From: Chelonoidis abingdonii
Taxonomy: Eukaryota > Chordata > Testudines > Testudinidae
NCBI RefSeq assembly: GCF_003597395.2
Contig: NC_133769.1
Coordinates: 175,006,580-175,070,579, forward strand
Reading direction: 5' to 3'
DNA: 64,000 nucleotides
Part shown: in pieces, positions 12,301 through 22,002 of the stretch
How the letters are laid out: each line of letters starts with the position of its first letter
How positions within the stretch are numbered: position 1 is the stretch's first letter
Translations under genes and position numbers: made by a program
The notes under the pieces: generated by a model
The model's input: only the letters and a program-made list of their open reading frames with translations
Database searches by the model: none
What the model was told of the DNA's origin: nothing

Positions 12301-12715
12301 AAGATGACCATCCCAGGTCACATGACTGTGGCAGGGTTCAGAGATACAAGGTCATTCACTAATCCTTCCACAGGCATTGTAGTATTAGACAGGAGTGAGA
12401 GGTGACAGTAACATAGCAAAGCTATCAGCTATTTTATGGTCATGTCATACCAAAAAAAGCACATGAGAAACCATGAAAGGTCTTGTTTAAGTATCTTTGG
12501 TCTCTTCAAAAATTTAAAATCTTCCTCTTTTAACAATGCTGACATTTATTCATTTTTAAATTTCTAGTAACTTTGCTCATAGTTTTTGGCAGCCAGCATC
12601 ACTTGGTGCTTGTCTTTTATTTGATTCCTTTCAAGCAGATGCAATTCTGCCTCAATCTTTATATGACCCTTCCTGTTACTGTAAAATCAGAGTGAATGAC
12701 AATGAATATATCAAC
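9396..12715. other. Spacer without a gene; includes purine-rich stretch
   Basis: No supportable coding region. About 9846-10170 is purine-rich on + (repeated GGAGGAAGG, GAGAGAC, GGAAGGTAAAAAG). Short open frames (for example 10842-11105 and 11110-11358) have no recognisable domain. About 11700-12080 is AT-rich with many ATTA/TAAT cores (TAATTAATAAC, AATAATTAATATCC) and could be a conserved non-coding element, unproven. Confidence 0.5.
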
Positions 12716-12870
12716 CTAGAAGCCCTCTGTGTGGTAGGAAAATACTATTATGCTCATTTCACAAATGGAGAGCTGAAGCACAGAAAGACTAAGTAACTTG
12801 CCCAAGTTCACCCCAGAAGTTAGTAGTTGAGCTGGGAACCGGACCCAAATCTCCAGAGTCCCAATTCTTT
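12716..12870 (-). mobile_element. MIR-like CORE-SINE fragment, minus strand
   Basis: The + strand reads TGCTCATTTCACAAATGGAG, CTGAAGCACAGAAAGACTAAG, AACTTGCCCAAGTTCACC and GAGCTGGGAACCGGACCC: the classic reverse complement of a MIR core (cattttacaga...gaggcacagag...aagtaacttgcccaagg). A truncated, old insertion. Confidence 0.8.
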
Positions 12871-13882
12871 TTTACACAAGATCATTCTTCCTCAGTCCTC
12901 TGCTTCCAGATACATAGTGGCCATTACTGAACTCTTAAATAGCTAGATATGAAAGTAACTATTACCATTTGCATCAACATAGTATGGAGCAACAGATATA
13001 CTGTATGATATTTTCCTTGTCAGCCCCTGTCAATTACTTTAAATATTCTGCCTGTGAACATGGTTTAAAAATGTCTACTTCTAATTAGAGCTGGATGAAT
13101 TATTCATGTTTAATAATATTTACTGTGCCTCCCCCTGTTTCCTACAAAAGCATTCATTATTCATAAGTATTAACTGAATAGCAGGGTGGTGTGTTTTCAA
13201 ATGTTGGATGCCCGGGCTTTGTTGCTCTTGGTGTAATTTGCACCTTGAAAAAATCATGTCCTAAACTCTCCTTCCCTCCCCTAAAGAATTGCTGGAACAA
13301 TTCTGAGGGGTTGCACCTCAAATAACACAGCTGGCTCCTTCAGATGGTAGGTACAAAAGGAGGCCTGGCCTTTTGATAATGTAGCTTTTTACAGGAACAA
13401 TCTTCAGCATCCTGGTTGCTGGGAACCTACTTTGTTTTTCAATTTGTTACTGCTAGTCTATGATTAGTCACTTAAGTCCAATTATATTGTTTAGAGCCAC
13501 TGTATTTGTTATGCACAGTATTCATCATAATGGGGGAAGATTCCCGCTAGCCCTGACTAGCCAATCACATGAGAACCTATTCTGGTTTTGTGTGAATTTG
13601 TTACTGAAAGTGTTCATTGAATATAATGGATGGATATTTTGAGACTGAGTTGTTCACAAACAGTTGGCTTTGACTAGTTGCTGTTAGTGTTGTATGATTG
13701 GTCCCCTAAGTAATATGGTGTGGTTCCTCCTCCTTCACTGGATAACAAATATTTTAAATGAAAACAAATGATGTCAACTTGTTACAGTGTTGCCAACTCT
13801 TGCAATTTCATCCCAAGTCTTGTGCCACCTCCCACATTCATGATTCCACTTTCCTAAAAAAGCAAGTTTCTAACCCTCTGTA
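12871..13882. other. AT-rich spacer, no gene seen
   Basis: No feature with firm support. About 13080-13175 holds TCTAATTAGAGC, GAATTATTCATG, TTTAATAATATT and CATTCATTATTCATAAG, a density of homeodomain-type ATTA cores that would suit a regulatory element, but this is only suggestive. The 60-codon frame at 13460-13642 looks like chance. Confidence 0.45.
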
Positions 13883-14010
13883 GTGTCTGTCTACACTGCA
13901 AAGTGAAGGTGTGATTGTAGCACAGGTAAGCATACCCATGTTAGCTTTCAATGAACTAGCGTTGGTGGTATAGTTGTGTGGATGGCTTCAGCATGTGCTA
14001 GCAACCTTAG
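13883..14010. mobile_element. Truncated MITE of the GTGTCTGTCTACACTGCAA type
   Basis: Starts GTGTCTGTCTACACTGCAAA, GGTGTGATTGTAGCACAG, CATACCCATGTTAGC, and stops near ATGTGCTAGCAACC. The ordered phrases match the left half of the MITE at 48649-48902. No right terminus was found. Confidence 0.55.
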
Positions 14011-14034
14011 TAAATCCAGGTATTTCAAGGCACA

Positions 14035-14145
14035 GAGGCAGCATGGTTCAGCAGCTAGGGCACTGACCAGGGATTCAGGAGACTTGGTTCAATTCTGGTT
14101 CTGCCGATGACTCACAATGTGACCTCAGGCAAGATACTCAGGGAA
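14035..14145 (+). mobile_element. MIR-like CORE-SINE fragment, plus strand
   Basis: Reads GAGGCAGCATGGTTCAGCAG, CTAGGGCACTGACCAGGG, ATTCAGGAGACTTGGTTC (B-box-like), TTCTGCCGATGACTCACAAT and GTGACCTCAGGCAAGATACTC. This is the tRNA-related head and start of the core of an amniote MIR/CORE-SINE in sense orientation. It is directly followed by a different SINE. Confidence 0.75.
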
Positions 14146-14151
14146 AACTAA

Positions 14152-14310
14152 GGGGAGAGATAGCTCAGTGGTTTGAGGATTGACCATTTAGGGATCTGGG
14201 ACAAAAATCTGTCAGGGACAGTACTTGGTCCTGCTGTGAAGACAGGGGGCTAGACTTGATGACCTTTCAAGGTCCCTTCCAGTTCTATGAGGTAGGTATA
14301 TCTCCATATA
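14152..14310 (+). mobile_element. tRNA-derived SINE of the tortoise PolIII (Cry) type, B box deleted
   Basis: Starts GGGGAGAGATAGCTCAGTGG, with a PolIII A box (TAGCTCAGTGG, 14160-14170), continues CCATTTAGGGATCTGGGAC, CAGTACTTGGTCCTGC, GGGGGCTAGACTTGATGACC and ends TTCAAGGTCCCTTCC plus CAGTTCTATGAGGTAGG. The 3' part shares the CR1-type tail, as in turtle SINEs mobilised by CR1-like LINEs. About 35-40 bp that should hold the B box are missing between GTTTGAGGATTG and ACCATTTAGGG, so this copy cannot drive normal PolIII transcription. It is the best taxonomic marker in the window. An antisense 80-codon frame (14212-14454) is a by-product. Confidence 0.85.
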
Positions 14311-14527
14311 AAATACTTCACCCCATGCCTCTATTTCCACTTTCACCCTTTGTCTGTCTTGTCTAATTATAAAGTCTCCAGGACAGTAAACATCACTTAC
14401 TAGAGGTATTGTACAGCACCTACCATAATGGGACATTGATCTAAATTGGTGCATCTAGGTGCTACTGCAATACAAATTACAATAAATATCCACAAACTAT
14501 TTCTCTTCTGGCTCCAAATCATACACA

Positions 14528-15020
14528 TCATAGATGTATAGGACTGGAAGGGACCTTGAGAGGTCATCTAGTCCAGTCCCCTGTACTCATGGCAGGATTA
14601 AGTATTATCTAGATCATCCCTGATTGGTGTGCGTCTAACCTGCTCTTAAAAATCTCCAACAAAAGAGATTCCACAACCTCCATAGGCAATTTATTTCAGC
14701 ACTTAACTACCCTCACAGTTAGGAAGTATTTCCTAATGTTCAATCTAAATCGCCCTTGATACAATTTAAGCCCATTGCTTCTTGCCCTATCCTCAGAGGG
14801 AAAAGAAAACAATTTTTCTCCCTCCTCCTTTATGAACTTTAAAACTGTTATCGTGTCCCCCCTCAGTCCTGTTCTCCAGCTTAAACAAACCCAATTTTTT
14901 TTCATTTTTCCCTCCTAGGTCATGTTTTCTAGACCTTTAATCATTTTTGTTGCTTTTCTCTGAACTTTCTCAAGTTTATCTACATTTTTCCAATGTGGTG
15001 CTCAGAACTTGACATAATGC
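14528..15020 (-). mobile_element. CR1 LINE 3' end, minus strand
   Basis: On + this is the reverse complement of a CR1 3' region: TCATAGATGTATAGGACTGG, GGGACCTTGAGAGGTCATC, TAGTCCAGTCCCCTGTAC, CTGCTCTTAAAAATCTCC, TTAGGAAGTATTTCCTAATG, AAGCCCATTGCTTCTTGCCC and GGTGCTCAGAACTTGACAT. About 490 bp, 5'-truncated, well preserved; the 69-codon frame at 14696-14905 on - is its ORF2 tail. Confidence 0.92.
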
Positions 15021-15900
15021 TTTAGACATCTGTCACTGGCCTGTGCCAGACAATGCGACCTACAGGGCTATTTCATTGCTACGTAGATAACCCATTCAAT
15101 ATTTCTACTTTTAAAATAAATCTTTTCTAAGATACCAACTCTTCTCAATCCCAACTTCACTTGTCTTTTTTTCCCTTCCATGTTGCCAATCCTATTGTTC
15201 CAGCGTCTTCCCCTCTCCTAAATCTCACTTCCTCTTCCAGCTCTTCCTTTTCTCTCAAAGCACCACTTCCCTACCCTGGCCAATGCGAGATCCTGCAAAG
15301 TACTGAACACCCTTAACTTCCACTGAAGCTAGTGACAGTTGAGTAACTTCACCAGCTCACAGTGTCCAGTCAGAGTTGACTGCTTATGCCAGCCACCGCA
15401 GGGAGAATGGACTTTTCGGCCTACCAGCAACAGACTCCTTCATCCCTCCCACAGCCAGAGTCAGTGGACACCTTGCTGATGCCATTTGCTGCAGAAAAGT
15501 TGGAAACTCCATTGTTGATGCTTAGCAATGGGCTCCCTTGAGGGGACTGATTTTGCTAAGTGCAACAAAATTCAATAGGCCTATTAATGTTCACATAATC
15601 AAGCCACAGGAGAAGTCCTGTAACTGCTGACAGCTACCAAAAGGTTTGTTTTACTGGAGTGATTAGAATGAGGGAGCTTATGCTTAAATATAGGTCTCTA
15701 TTTGACTTTGGTGCTATATGACATGGATTTTTCAGCGTAAGACTGAGGACAGAGGCAGGAATAAATACTTTGAGAGGAAATAATCCTCTCACCTTGTGTT
15801 ATTTTTATCTGCATAGGGCAGGATAAAACTTTCACTGAGTCATCATTTTTTTCTAGGGGCTCTAAGAAAACCGCACAGGTCTAACTTTTGATGTGACTGA
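15021..15900. other. Spacer, no gene seen
   Basis: Pyrimidine-rich at about 15120-15290 (TTTTTTTCCCTTCC, CTCTTCCAGCTCTTCC). No coding or RNA gene recognised. Confidence 0.5.
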
Positions 15901-16424
15901 GGCCTGGTCTACACCTAAACCTTAGGTCAGCCTAGGTGTGAAAAATTCACATCCTGGGGAGATGTACTTAAGCCGACCTAAGCCCCAGTATAGACACTGC
16001 AAGGTTGATGGAGAGTCTTCTGTCCACTTAGCTACTGCCTCTTGAAGGAGTAGATTTAGTACAGAGATGGAAAAGCCCTTTCCTTTCCTTTACTAATGAT
16101 ATGTCTTCACTACCAGCTGGATTGGCGGTCAGCGATCAATCTCCGAGCGCTCTCCCGTTTGACTCCTGTACTCCAGCTCGGTGAAAGGCGCAGGCAGAGT
16201 CAACGGGGGAGCAGCAGCAGTCGACTCATTGTGGTGAAGACACTGCGGTAAGTAGATCTAAGTATGTCGATTTCAGCTACATTACACGTAGCTGAAGTTG
16301 CGTAACTTAGATCATTCCCCCTGTCCCCCCAGCGTAGACCAGGCCTAAGTAGCTACACTACAGTGTTACAGCGACAAAACTGCAGTGCTATAGCTGTGCT
16401 ATTGTAGTGTTTGTAGTACATGGC
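15901..16424. mobile_element. MITE (GGCCTGGTCTACAC type), interrupted by a second MITE
   Basis: Left end GGCCTGGTCTACACCTAAAC at 15901, body CCTGGGGAGATGTACTTAAG, CCGACCTAAGCCCCAGTATAG, then the right part AAGTAGCTACACTACAGTG to TTTGTAGTACATGGC ending about 16424. The right end is the diverged reverse complement of a GCCATGTCTACACTACAAAC-type terminus. No transposase is encoded, so it is non-autonomous; a hAT or Harbinger driver is possible. The middle is split by the element at 16099-16345. Confidence 0.65.
16099..16345. mobile_element. Nested MITE inside the 15.9-16.4 kb MITE
   Basis: Left end ATATGTCTTCACTACCAGC, body GATCAATCTCCGAGCGCTC, CCCGTTTGACTCCTGTACTCC, AGGCGCAGGCAGAGTCAACG, GTGGTGAAGACACTGCGG, right end CCCAGCGTAGACCAGGCC (16328-16345). 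Interior is CpG-rich and palindromic (CCGAGCGCTC; GACTCCTG.../...CAGAGTC). It matches from memory a high-copy turtle repeat. Confidence 0.65.
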
Positions 16425-17966
16425 ATCGGAGAGGATTAATTTAGCATTGCCTCAAGAGATTTGGTTTAAAGTGAATTGAATTTGATGTCAGGATTTCGTT
16501 CAAACAGTTTTAGTGTCAACCAGAAAAGGTCTGATCAGGAATGAGCTATCCTGCTATAGAATCTATGTCTAGAGTGTGACAGGCTCTATCCAATGCAATC
16601 AGCGTTTCTTTTTATGAGTGTTGTTGAAAGGAAATCAGAGATTAAATACTTGCTTTCATTTCTACCCCTGTGGGTAGCACTTGATCCGCATTTTGTACAC
16701 GATTACTGATACTGAGCACCAATGGGAAGTAGGTAATTTTTAATTATTGGCACATGATTTGTCACAGTGTCTATTTTTGTAGCATATTGGTGCGAATTTC
16801 AACATCTACAATTTTTTTTTAAGACAATGAGTTTATGGCTTTTACAAAATAAAGAGCTATTCATATTCTCAGCTAGGGTTCATTGGTAAAACAGCTTGCT
16901 TTCAGAATTAAGGATCTTTTGGAGTCTGATTGATTTTTATATTAAGCTTCGCTGGCTGAACATGGGTTCCGTCTTCCTAGATAAAGATCTTATACCCTTT
17001 CTTCATGGAGCAATGGACACTGGATGACATTTAAAAAGAAAATGACATTTTGTCTCTGTTTAAAGCTATTATGAGAGAAGCGCTAGCCTGACAGATCTGG
17101 CAGCTACAGCACAATCAGAGAAACACATACTGCAGTCTAAGAATGAGTTAGTTTGATAATCTCACGTTTACTTTATTTAGCTGCAACTAACCTTGATTCA
17201 GTTTAGCTTTCATGTAAAAGTAAGTGCACTTGCTTTTTCCTCTGTGATAGTGTTATGTTACAGGACCGTGTCCTTTAAAGATGCTTTTAGCAGTGATCAG
17301 GCTCTCAGAGCAAGTTCTTGCATTGTACCACTCAGACAATCATGTGGCGTAAATGTACCCTCACCTCACTTCATCTTGATATTCACAGCAGGAAATATAA
17401 CAGACTAGCTATTCCATGTGAAAGATCCATGCAAGGGAAGCTGTAATACTGTCCCTTCGTACAGAGTACACATACACATATTCCAAATGTTTGGGCCAAA
17501 GTAGGCCATGAGCAAACAACCTTGTATCTACAGCAAAGAAAGGAGTGTCCTTAACTAATGAGATGTGCTGGCTAAACTCGGAATTTCCAGTTCATGGAAA
17601 ACTCCAACATCTTGGTATTTCTTGAGAGCTGTAGATTTGATTTTTTTTTTTTCCCTTTTGGAAACACTGTCACATGGTGTTTCTGAAACAAAAAAAAAAT
17701 GCTCCTTGTACCCAGCAGCTGCTGACTGAAACTGACATCATTCTTATCAGTTAAATAAATTTATAGGGATTCAGCCAGAGTCAAGTGGTTGATTCAGTAA
17801 CAATAATCGTGTTGTGATACATTTGGCTATACACACTCAAATCAGAATTAGGCCTATGATGTGTGTGTTTATATTATAACAGATTTAATCTGTTTATAAA
17901 AATAGATTCTTTTCAATCTGTGCCACAATGGTACTTCTGTATCATGCAGCATCCAACCATGTCAAT
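16425..17966. other. AT-rich spacer; small poly(T)/poly(A) hairpin
   Basis: No gene seen. At 17638-17699 a T12 run, GGAAACAC, a short loop, GTGTTTC and an A9 run make an imperfect hairpin (GAAACAC/GTGTTTC stem flanked by T and A tracts). The 71-codon frame at 17193-17408 has no recognisable domain. Confidence 0.5.
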
Positions 17967-18345
17967 AGGGTAACCATATTTTCCCAAAGGGAAAATGGGA
18001 CACCCTCAGGCTGGCCCAAACCCCCCGCTCCCTCATGCGGGGCTGGCCCAAGCCTTCCCTGCCTCCCACTAGTGCAGGGCCAGGCTGAGGTCCCACACCC
18101 CGAGGTCAGCCCCAAACTTCTGCCCCACACATGGTGCCACCCAACCTCCCCTCCCCCTGCCACCACCTTATGTGCTGGGCTGGTGGTCCGAGACCCCTGC
18201 TGCACTCCTGCACACAGGGCTGCCTGAGGCACGCCTTTCTGCCCTGCACGTGGGGCTGGCAAGCCAGCCTGAGCTGCTCTCCCTAGTCCTCATTCCAGCA
18301 CAGGGTTGCTGTTGCCACTTGGTCTCTCCCCTCCCGCAGATAGTA
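17967..18345. repeat. GC-rich dispersed repeat (GGTAACCATATTTTCCC type)
   Basis: Starts ATAGGGTAACCATATTTTCC with the palindrome TTTTCCCaaaGGGAAAA, then GGGACACC and a long C-rich body with repeated GGGGCTGGC/GGGCTGGC phrases (for example 18039, 18174 and 18251). Both strands are open for about 100 codons because of base composition (17928-18227 +, 17942-18262 -). I recognise the start as a reptile repeat; the class is unknown. Confidence 0.5.
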
Positions 18346-19723
18346 ATTATCTGCAGGTAGAGCTCATTCTTGCGCTTAAATCACTGATGGAATCATTTGT
18401 TGGTCTTCTACCAGATCATTGCTTGTTCTTCAGTGGCAAAGCAGAGTGGTGCACAAATTGTGTAAAAGAAATCCTTGGCCCTGCTTTCTGTAGTTCCGGT
18501 TGGCAAATTCTTTCAAATGGGGCAAATCTGACATTTCTGGAAGGGCAGTCTTTTGTGTGATGTTTTGACTGCATGGCAGAGCAGATTCCAGAAGGAAAGC
18601 TACCTTCACTAAGAAAAGTTCCTTAAATCCAGCCAGTAAAATGTTAGCTAATCATTCAATGCCTTTCTATTTTCAAACTACAGCATAGCTTGGAAGAGAT
18701 AGAGGAGATGAGAAAACAGTCAGAGATTTTGCTCTGAAACAGGACTAAACAAATGAGAGGGAAAGTTTAAACCCTCCCAAACATGACCATTTGTAATATG
18801 CTGGTCCCATATGCAGAAGTTCAGACATTGCCAGTTTAAAGAGAAACAAATTCAGCTTGAAATCTAGCTTAAAAAAAAGTTCTAGTTAAAGTGATCCCAC
18901 CTCTGAGACACTTCTGCTAATTTTTGTTGTTAAATTTTTACAAAATGTGCTTCCATATTTATCTCCTGTTGCTAGGAGAAAAACTCTTATGAACAGGAGA
19001 AACTAATCAAAGGCCTGATCTGGCACACTGTTCATCATAGGCAGACCTTTGTGCTCACATGATACTCCAATGAAGTCAGTGGAGAGCCACCCACACAAAG
19101 AAGTTTGCATGATCGGTTTAACTGACTCACATGGAGGAATCAGTCAACTGACTATACAGCAACAAATATTTTTTTCTTTCAACTCATATTAGTTTTAGGT
19201 GTCACTTGTAACAATAGTAGGTAACACATTCAGGTAGCCATGATTATCCCTTCAAAAATTATCTACATTTAAAAATACATATATTTTCCTCCCTCTTTCC
19301 TTAATTGTTACTTATATTACAATAGCATAATATCTTAGATTAATAAAGAATTATAAAAGTAATGTTCTTTTCATTAGTTATGGTTGGTTAATTAAAATTT
19401 TCCCCAACAGAAAATTTATTTATCTTAAAAAAAAAAATAATCAATTTTCCATCACAAGTGTAACAGAAATAGAGTGACCATGTAAAAAACACTGATCAAA
19501 ATCAGCCTAAAGCCTTGGCTATGCACATGTACCCCCAGGGTTACATTGTCTTCTCACTGTTGTAAATTTATTGGTTTCGGTGGAGTTTATCCTGATTTAT
19601 GTTGAGGGGAGAATCAGATGTTAGGGCCTTTCTTCCGCAAATAGTCGTGTTTGCTTAACTTGAAGCGCTTGAATACTCCTACTGAAGTTAATGGGACCAT
19701 CCATTTGTTAAGTTAAATACATA
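18346..19723. other. AT-rich spacer, no gene seen
   Basis: No gene or clear repeat. Around 19013-19100 there are weak traces (GGCCTGATCTGGC, CAATGAAGTCAGTGG) of a common palindromic amniote repeat. Confidence 0.5.
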
Positions 19724-19951
19724 GGATATGTCTGCCCTGCAATAAAACACTCAGAGCTGTCTTGTGTAAGCTGTCTTGGGCTGCAGGACTATATAATTGC
19801 AGCGTAGATGTTTGGGCCTGGGCTCTGGGACCCTCCTATGTCATGGGTCTCAGATCATGGGTTCCAGCCTGAACTTCTACACTGCAGCCTGAGCCCTACA
19901 AGCCTGAGTTAGCTGATATGGGCCGTGTTTTATTGCAGTGTAGACATATCC
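19724..19951. mobile_element. MITE with 27-bp terminal inverted repeats
   Basis: Left end 19724-19750 (GGATATGTCTGCCC then TGCAATAAAACAC) is the inverse of right end 19925-19951 (GTGTTTTATTGCA then GTGTAGACATATCC) with about 2 mismatches in 27. The 228-bp body has no transposase. A target duplication is not evident, so I do not assign a superfamily. Confidence 0.85.
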
Positions 19952-21150
19952 AGTGTGCTTAACCGTCGGACTGAGTCCCATCCCTGTAACTGCTTCTCTA
20001 CACATGGAGTTATACATGATTAACTGATCCTGGTTAACTCAGTGGATGGACATACTCTTATTCCTGAAAAAGCTCCCATAAACATTCTAAAAGTGAATCT
20101 TTTAAAATCCCATGTTTGCCACCTTTATTTGAGGTGGGGGTGGGATCTCACACTGTCCCTTTAAGTTAATATCAAGTTCTTCCTGTTGTTTCCTATCTGC
20201 CTAGTTACTCCCTCCTTCCTCAACTCCATAAATATCAAAACCTACAAAACCAAAACATAAATGTAAATTCTGTTTAGATGCTTCAAATACCTCTTCATTC
20301 TCATCCTCGAAATCAGCATTTCAGTATAATGAAGAAAATAAAGTGTGCGCACCAAGAATTAGTAAGCACCATAGAAGGAGCATATAAGTTGAGCCTTACG
20401 CTGCATTATATACAGCTGTGGATTCCATAATCAATAACGTTCTCTTTTCAAAGAATGTGTCTGTCCTTTGAAGTTAACAACAGATCTTATTCCTTGATAG
20501 AATGCCAAAGGATTCAATAAAATGAGGAAATAGCTTCCCAGATACTCTTTTGATATCCCACTTGGGGTTTCTGCTGAGTAATATCATCCAAATTAGACAG
20601 GAACAATAGAAATCTATCTGAACTTTGATAAATGCTGAAATTATGGGTTGATTTCTTCAACGGTATTTTCACATACTGCTAAATGGCTGTGGTTGGAAAA
20701 GGCTTACCTCACAATTTCTTGTCAGCTGTGATTCATGCTCCAGCATTTTTTCAGGGTTGATTGCCTCTTGTTGTCTGTAAGAATAGTTTAGATGTGTTTT
20801 TAAACCTAATGTTTAATACATCCCTGCATGACTGGATTACACAATACAGAGGAACCTAAAGCATGAAATTCCACCTCTGCAATCATATAACCTTATGTAC
20901 TTCATACACTTGCGCATGCTCTGCAGATTCTTTACAAAATGATTATTGCTGCTATGCGAATATAGGATCCTTGATTTCTGAGCCTGCCTAATGTAGTTCA
21001 GATGTAGGAGCAGAAACCTGAGAAGGAGGAATGTGCATTGTCTGCCTAGGCTAGGATCATCCCCTCACACAGAAATATGTGTAGAGGGGGGCTGGCAGTG
21101 TGGGGAGAGAGAACTGATTCCCCTCACTGAATTTCCCAGAAAGTCACTGA
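19952..21150. other. AT-rich spacer, no gene seen
   Basis: Nothing with firm support; no long open frame and no recognised repeat. Confidence 0.5.
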
Positions 21151-21538
21151 GGGTATGTCTGCACTAAGTCCAAGCTCTTTCTTAGGTTTAAGCCCAACAC
21201 CACTTCTGTCCACACACATCAGTCTGACTAGGGTCAGCAAGTACTGAGGACTTCAGGTCCTAGGACCCTGCTTGGGAAGTGAGCCGGAGCTCAAGTCATG
21301 CTGTGACCAAGGCCCAAGCTCTAACATTTGCAGTGTGGATGCAGCTCAAGTCACAGATCAGAGTGAGAAAGTCTGTGTAGTGCAGTTTGGACACATTAGC
21401 ATTGCTGAGAGACCCAGGTCCAGCAACTGTAAACCCAGGTTTACAATATAGTGTGGATGCTCAGACGCTGGCTTGGAACCACCAAGTTCAAGCCTAGGTC
21501 CTACAGGCCCGGGCTTAGTATGCAGTGTAGAAATATCC
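21151..21538. mobile_element. MITE with GGGTATGTCTGCACT-type ends
   Basis: Left end GGGTATGTCTGCACTA at 21151 pairs with right end AGTGTAGAAATATCC (21524-21538). Inside are repeated GCCCAAGCTCTAAC, GCAGTGTGGATGC and AGTGTGGATGCTCAG phrases in which internal sub-repeats of the termini recur. Non-autonomous; the antisense 67-codon frame is incidental. Confidence 0.7.
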
Positions 21539-21567
21539 ACTTTTGAGCATGAGCTTACCACTCCATG

Positions 21568-22002
21568 CAGCGCCGCCTATAGACCTATTCTAATTCCCCC
21601 GAATTGGGCCCCATGCCTAAGAGGGCCCTGTGCCCAGTGAGAATCCCTTCCCTGGCTAGAGGTGCCTTTTTAATTTTTACTCCCCTGGCGGCACTTTGGG
21701 TATTCAGCGACACTTCAGCGGCGGGTCCTTCACTCTCTCCGGATCTTCGACGGCTCTTCAGTGGTGGATACTTCTCTTACTCTGGGTCTTCAGTGACACT
21801 TCGGCAGAGGGTCCTTCAGTGCTACTGAAAACTTAGAGCGAGCGAAGGAACCACTGCCGAAGTGCCGCCAAAGAATCAGCACCGCTCCGTAAATACAAGC
21901 CCCATGTGTTTTTTAACATGTGTTTTTTCTTTTAAGTCATCCCTGCCAAGGCCACATTAAAACTGTTTGAATTGGGCCCCGCACTTCCTAAAGCTGGCTC
22001 TG
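21568..22002. mobile_element. hAT-like MITE abutting the satellite
   Basis: Left end CAGCGCCGCCTATAG at 21568 and, inverted, the right end CTTCCTAAAGCTGGCTCTG (21984-22002; its reverse complement starts CAGAGCCAGCTTTAGG). GAATTGGGCCCC occurs near both ends (21601 and 21969) in the same orientation, with a short inverted GGGCCC core. The middle is CpG-rich, with GGCGGCACTTTGGG, CTTCAGCGACACTTC and an inverted counterpart CCGAAGTGCCGCC. The last base of the element is immediately followed by the first satellite-like hexamers. No matching 8-bp duplication on the two sides (ACTCCATG versus CCCTTAGG). Confidence 0.65.

Noticed and set aside
14152..14225. A tRNA gene
   Set aside because: Only an A box is present, the B box is deleted, and the sequence continues into a SINE tail.
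17928..18262. Proline-rich frames of about 100 codons on both strands
   Set aside because: Inside a GC-rich dispersed repeat; opposite-strand frames overlap almost completely.
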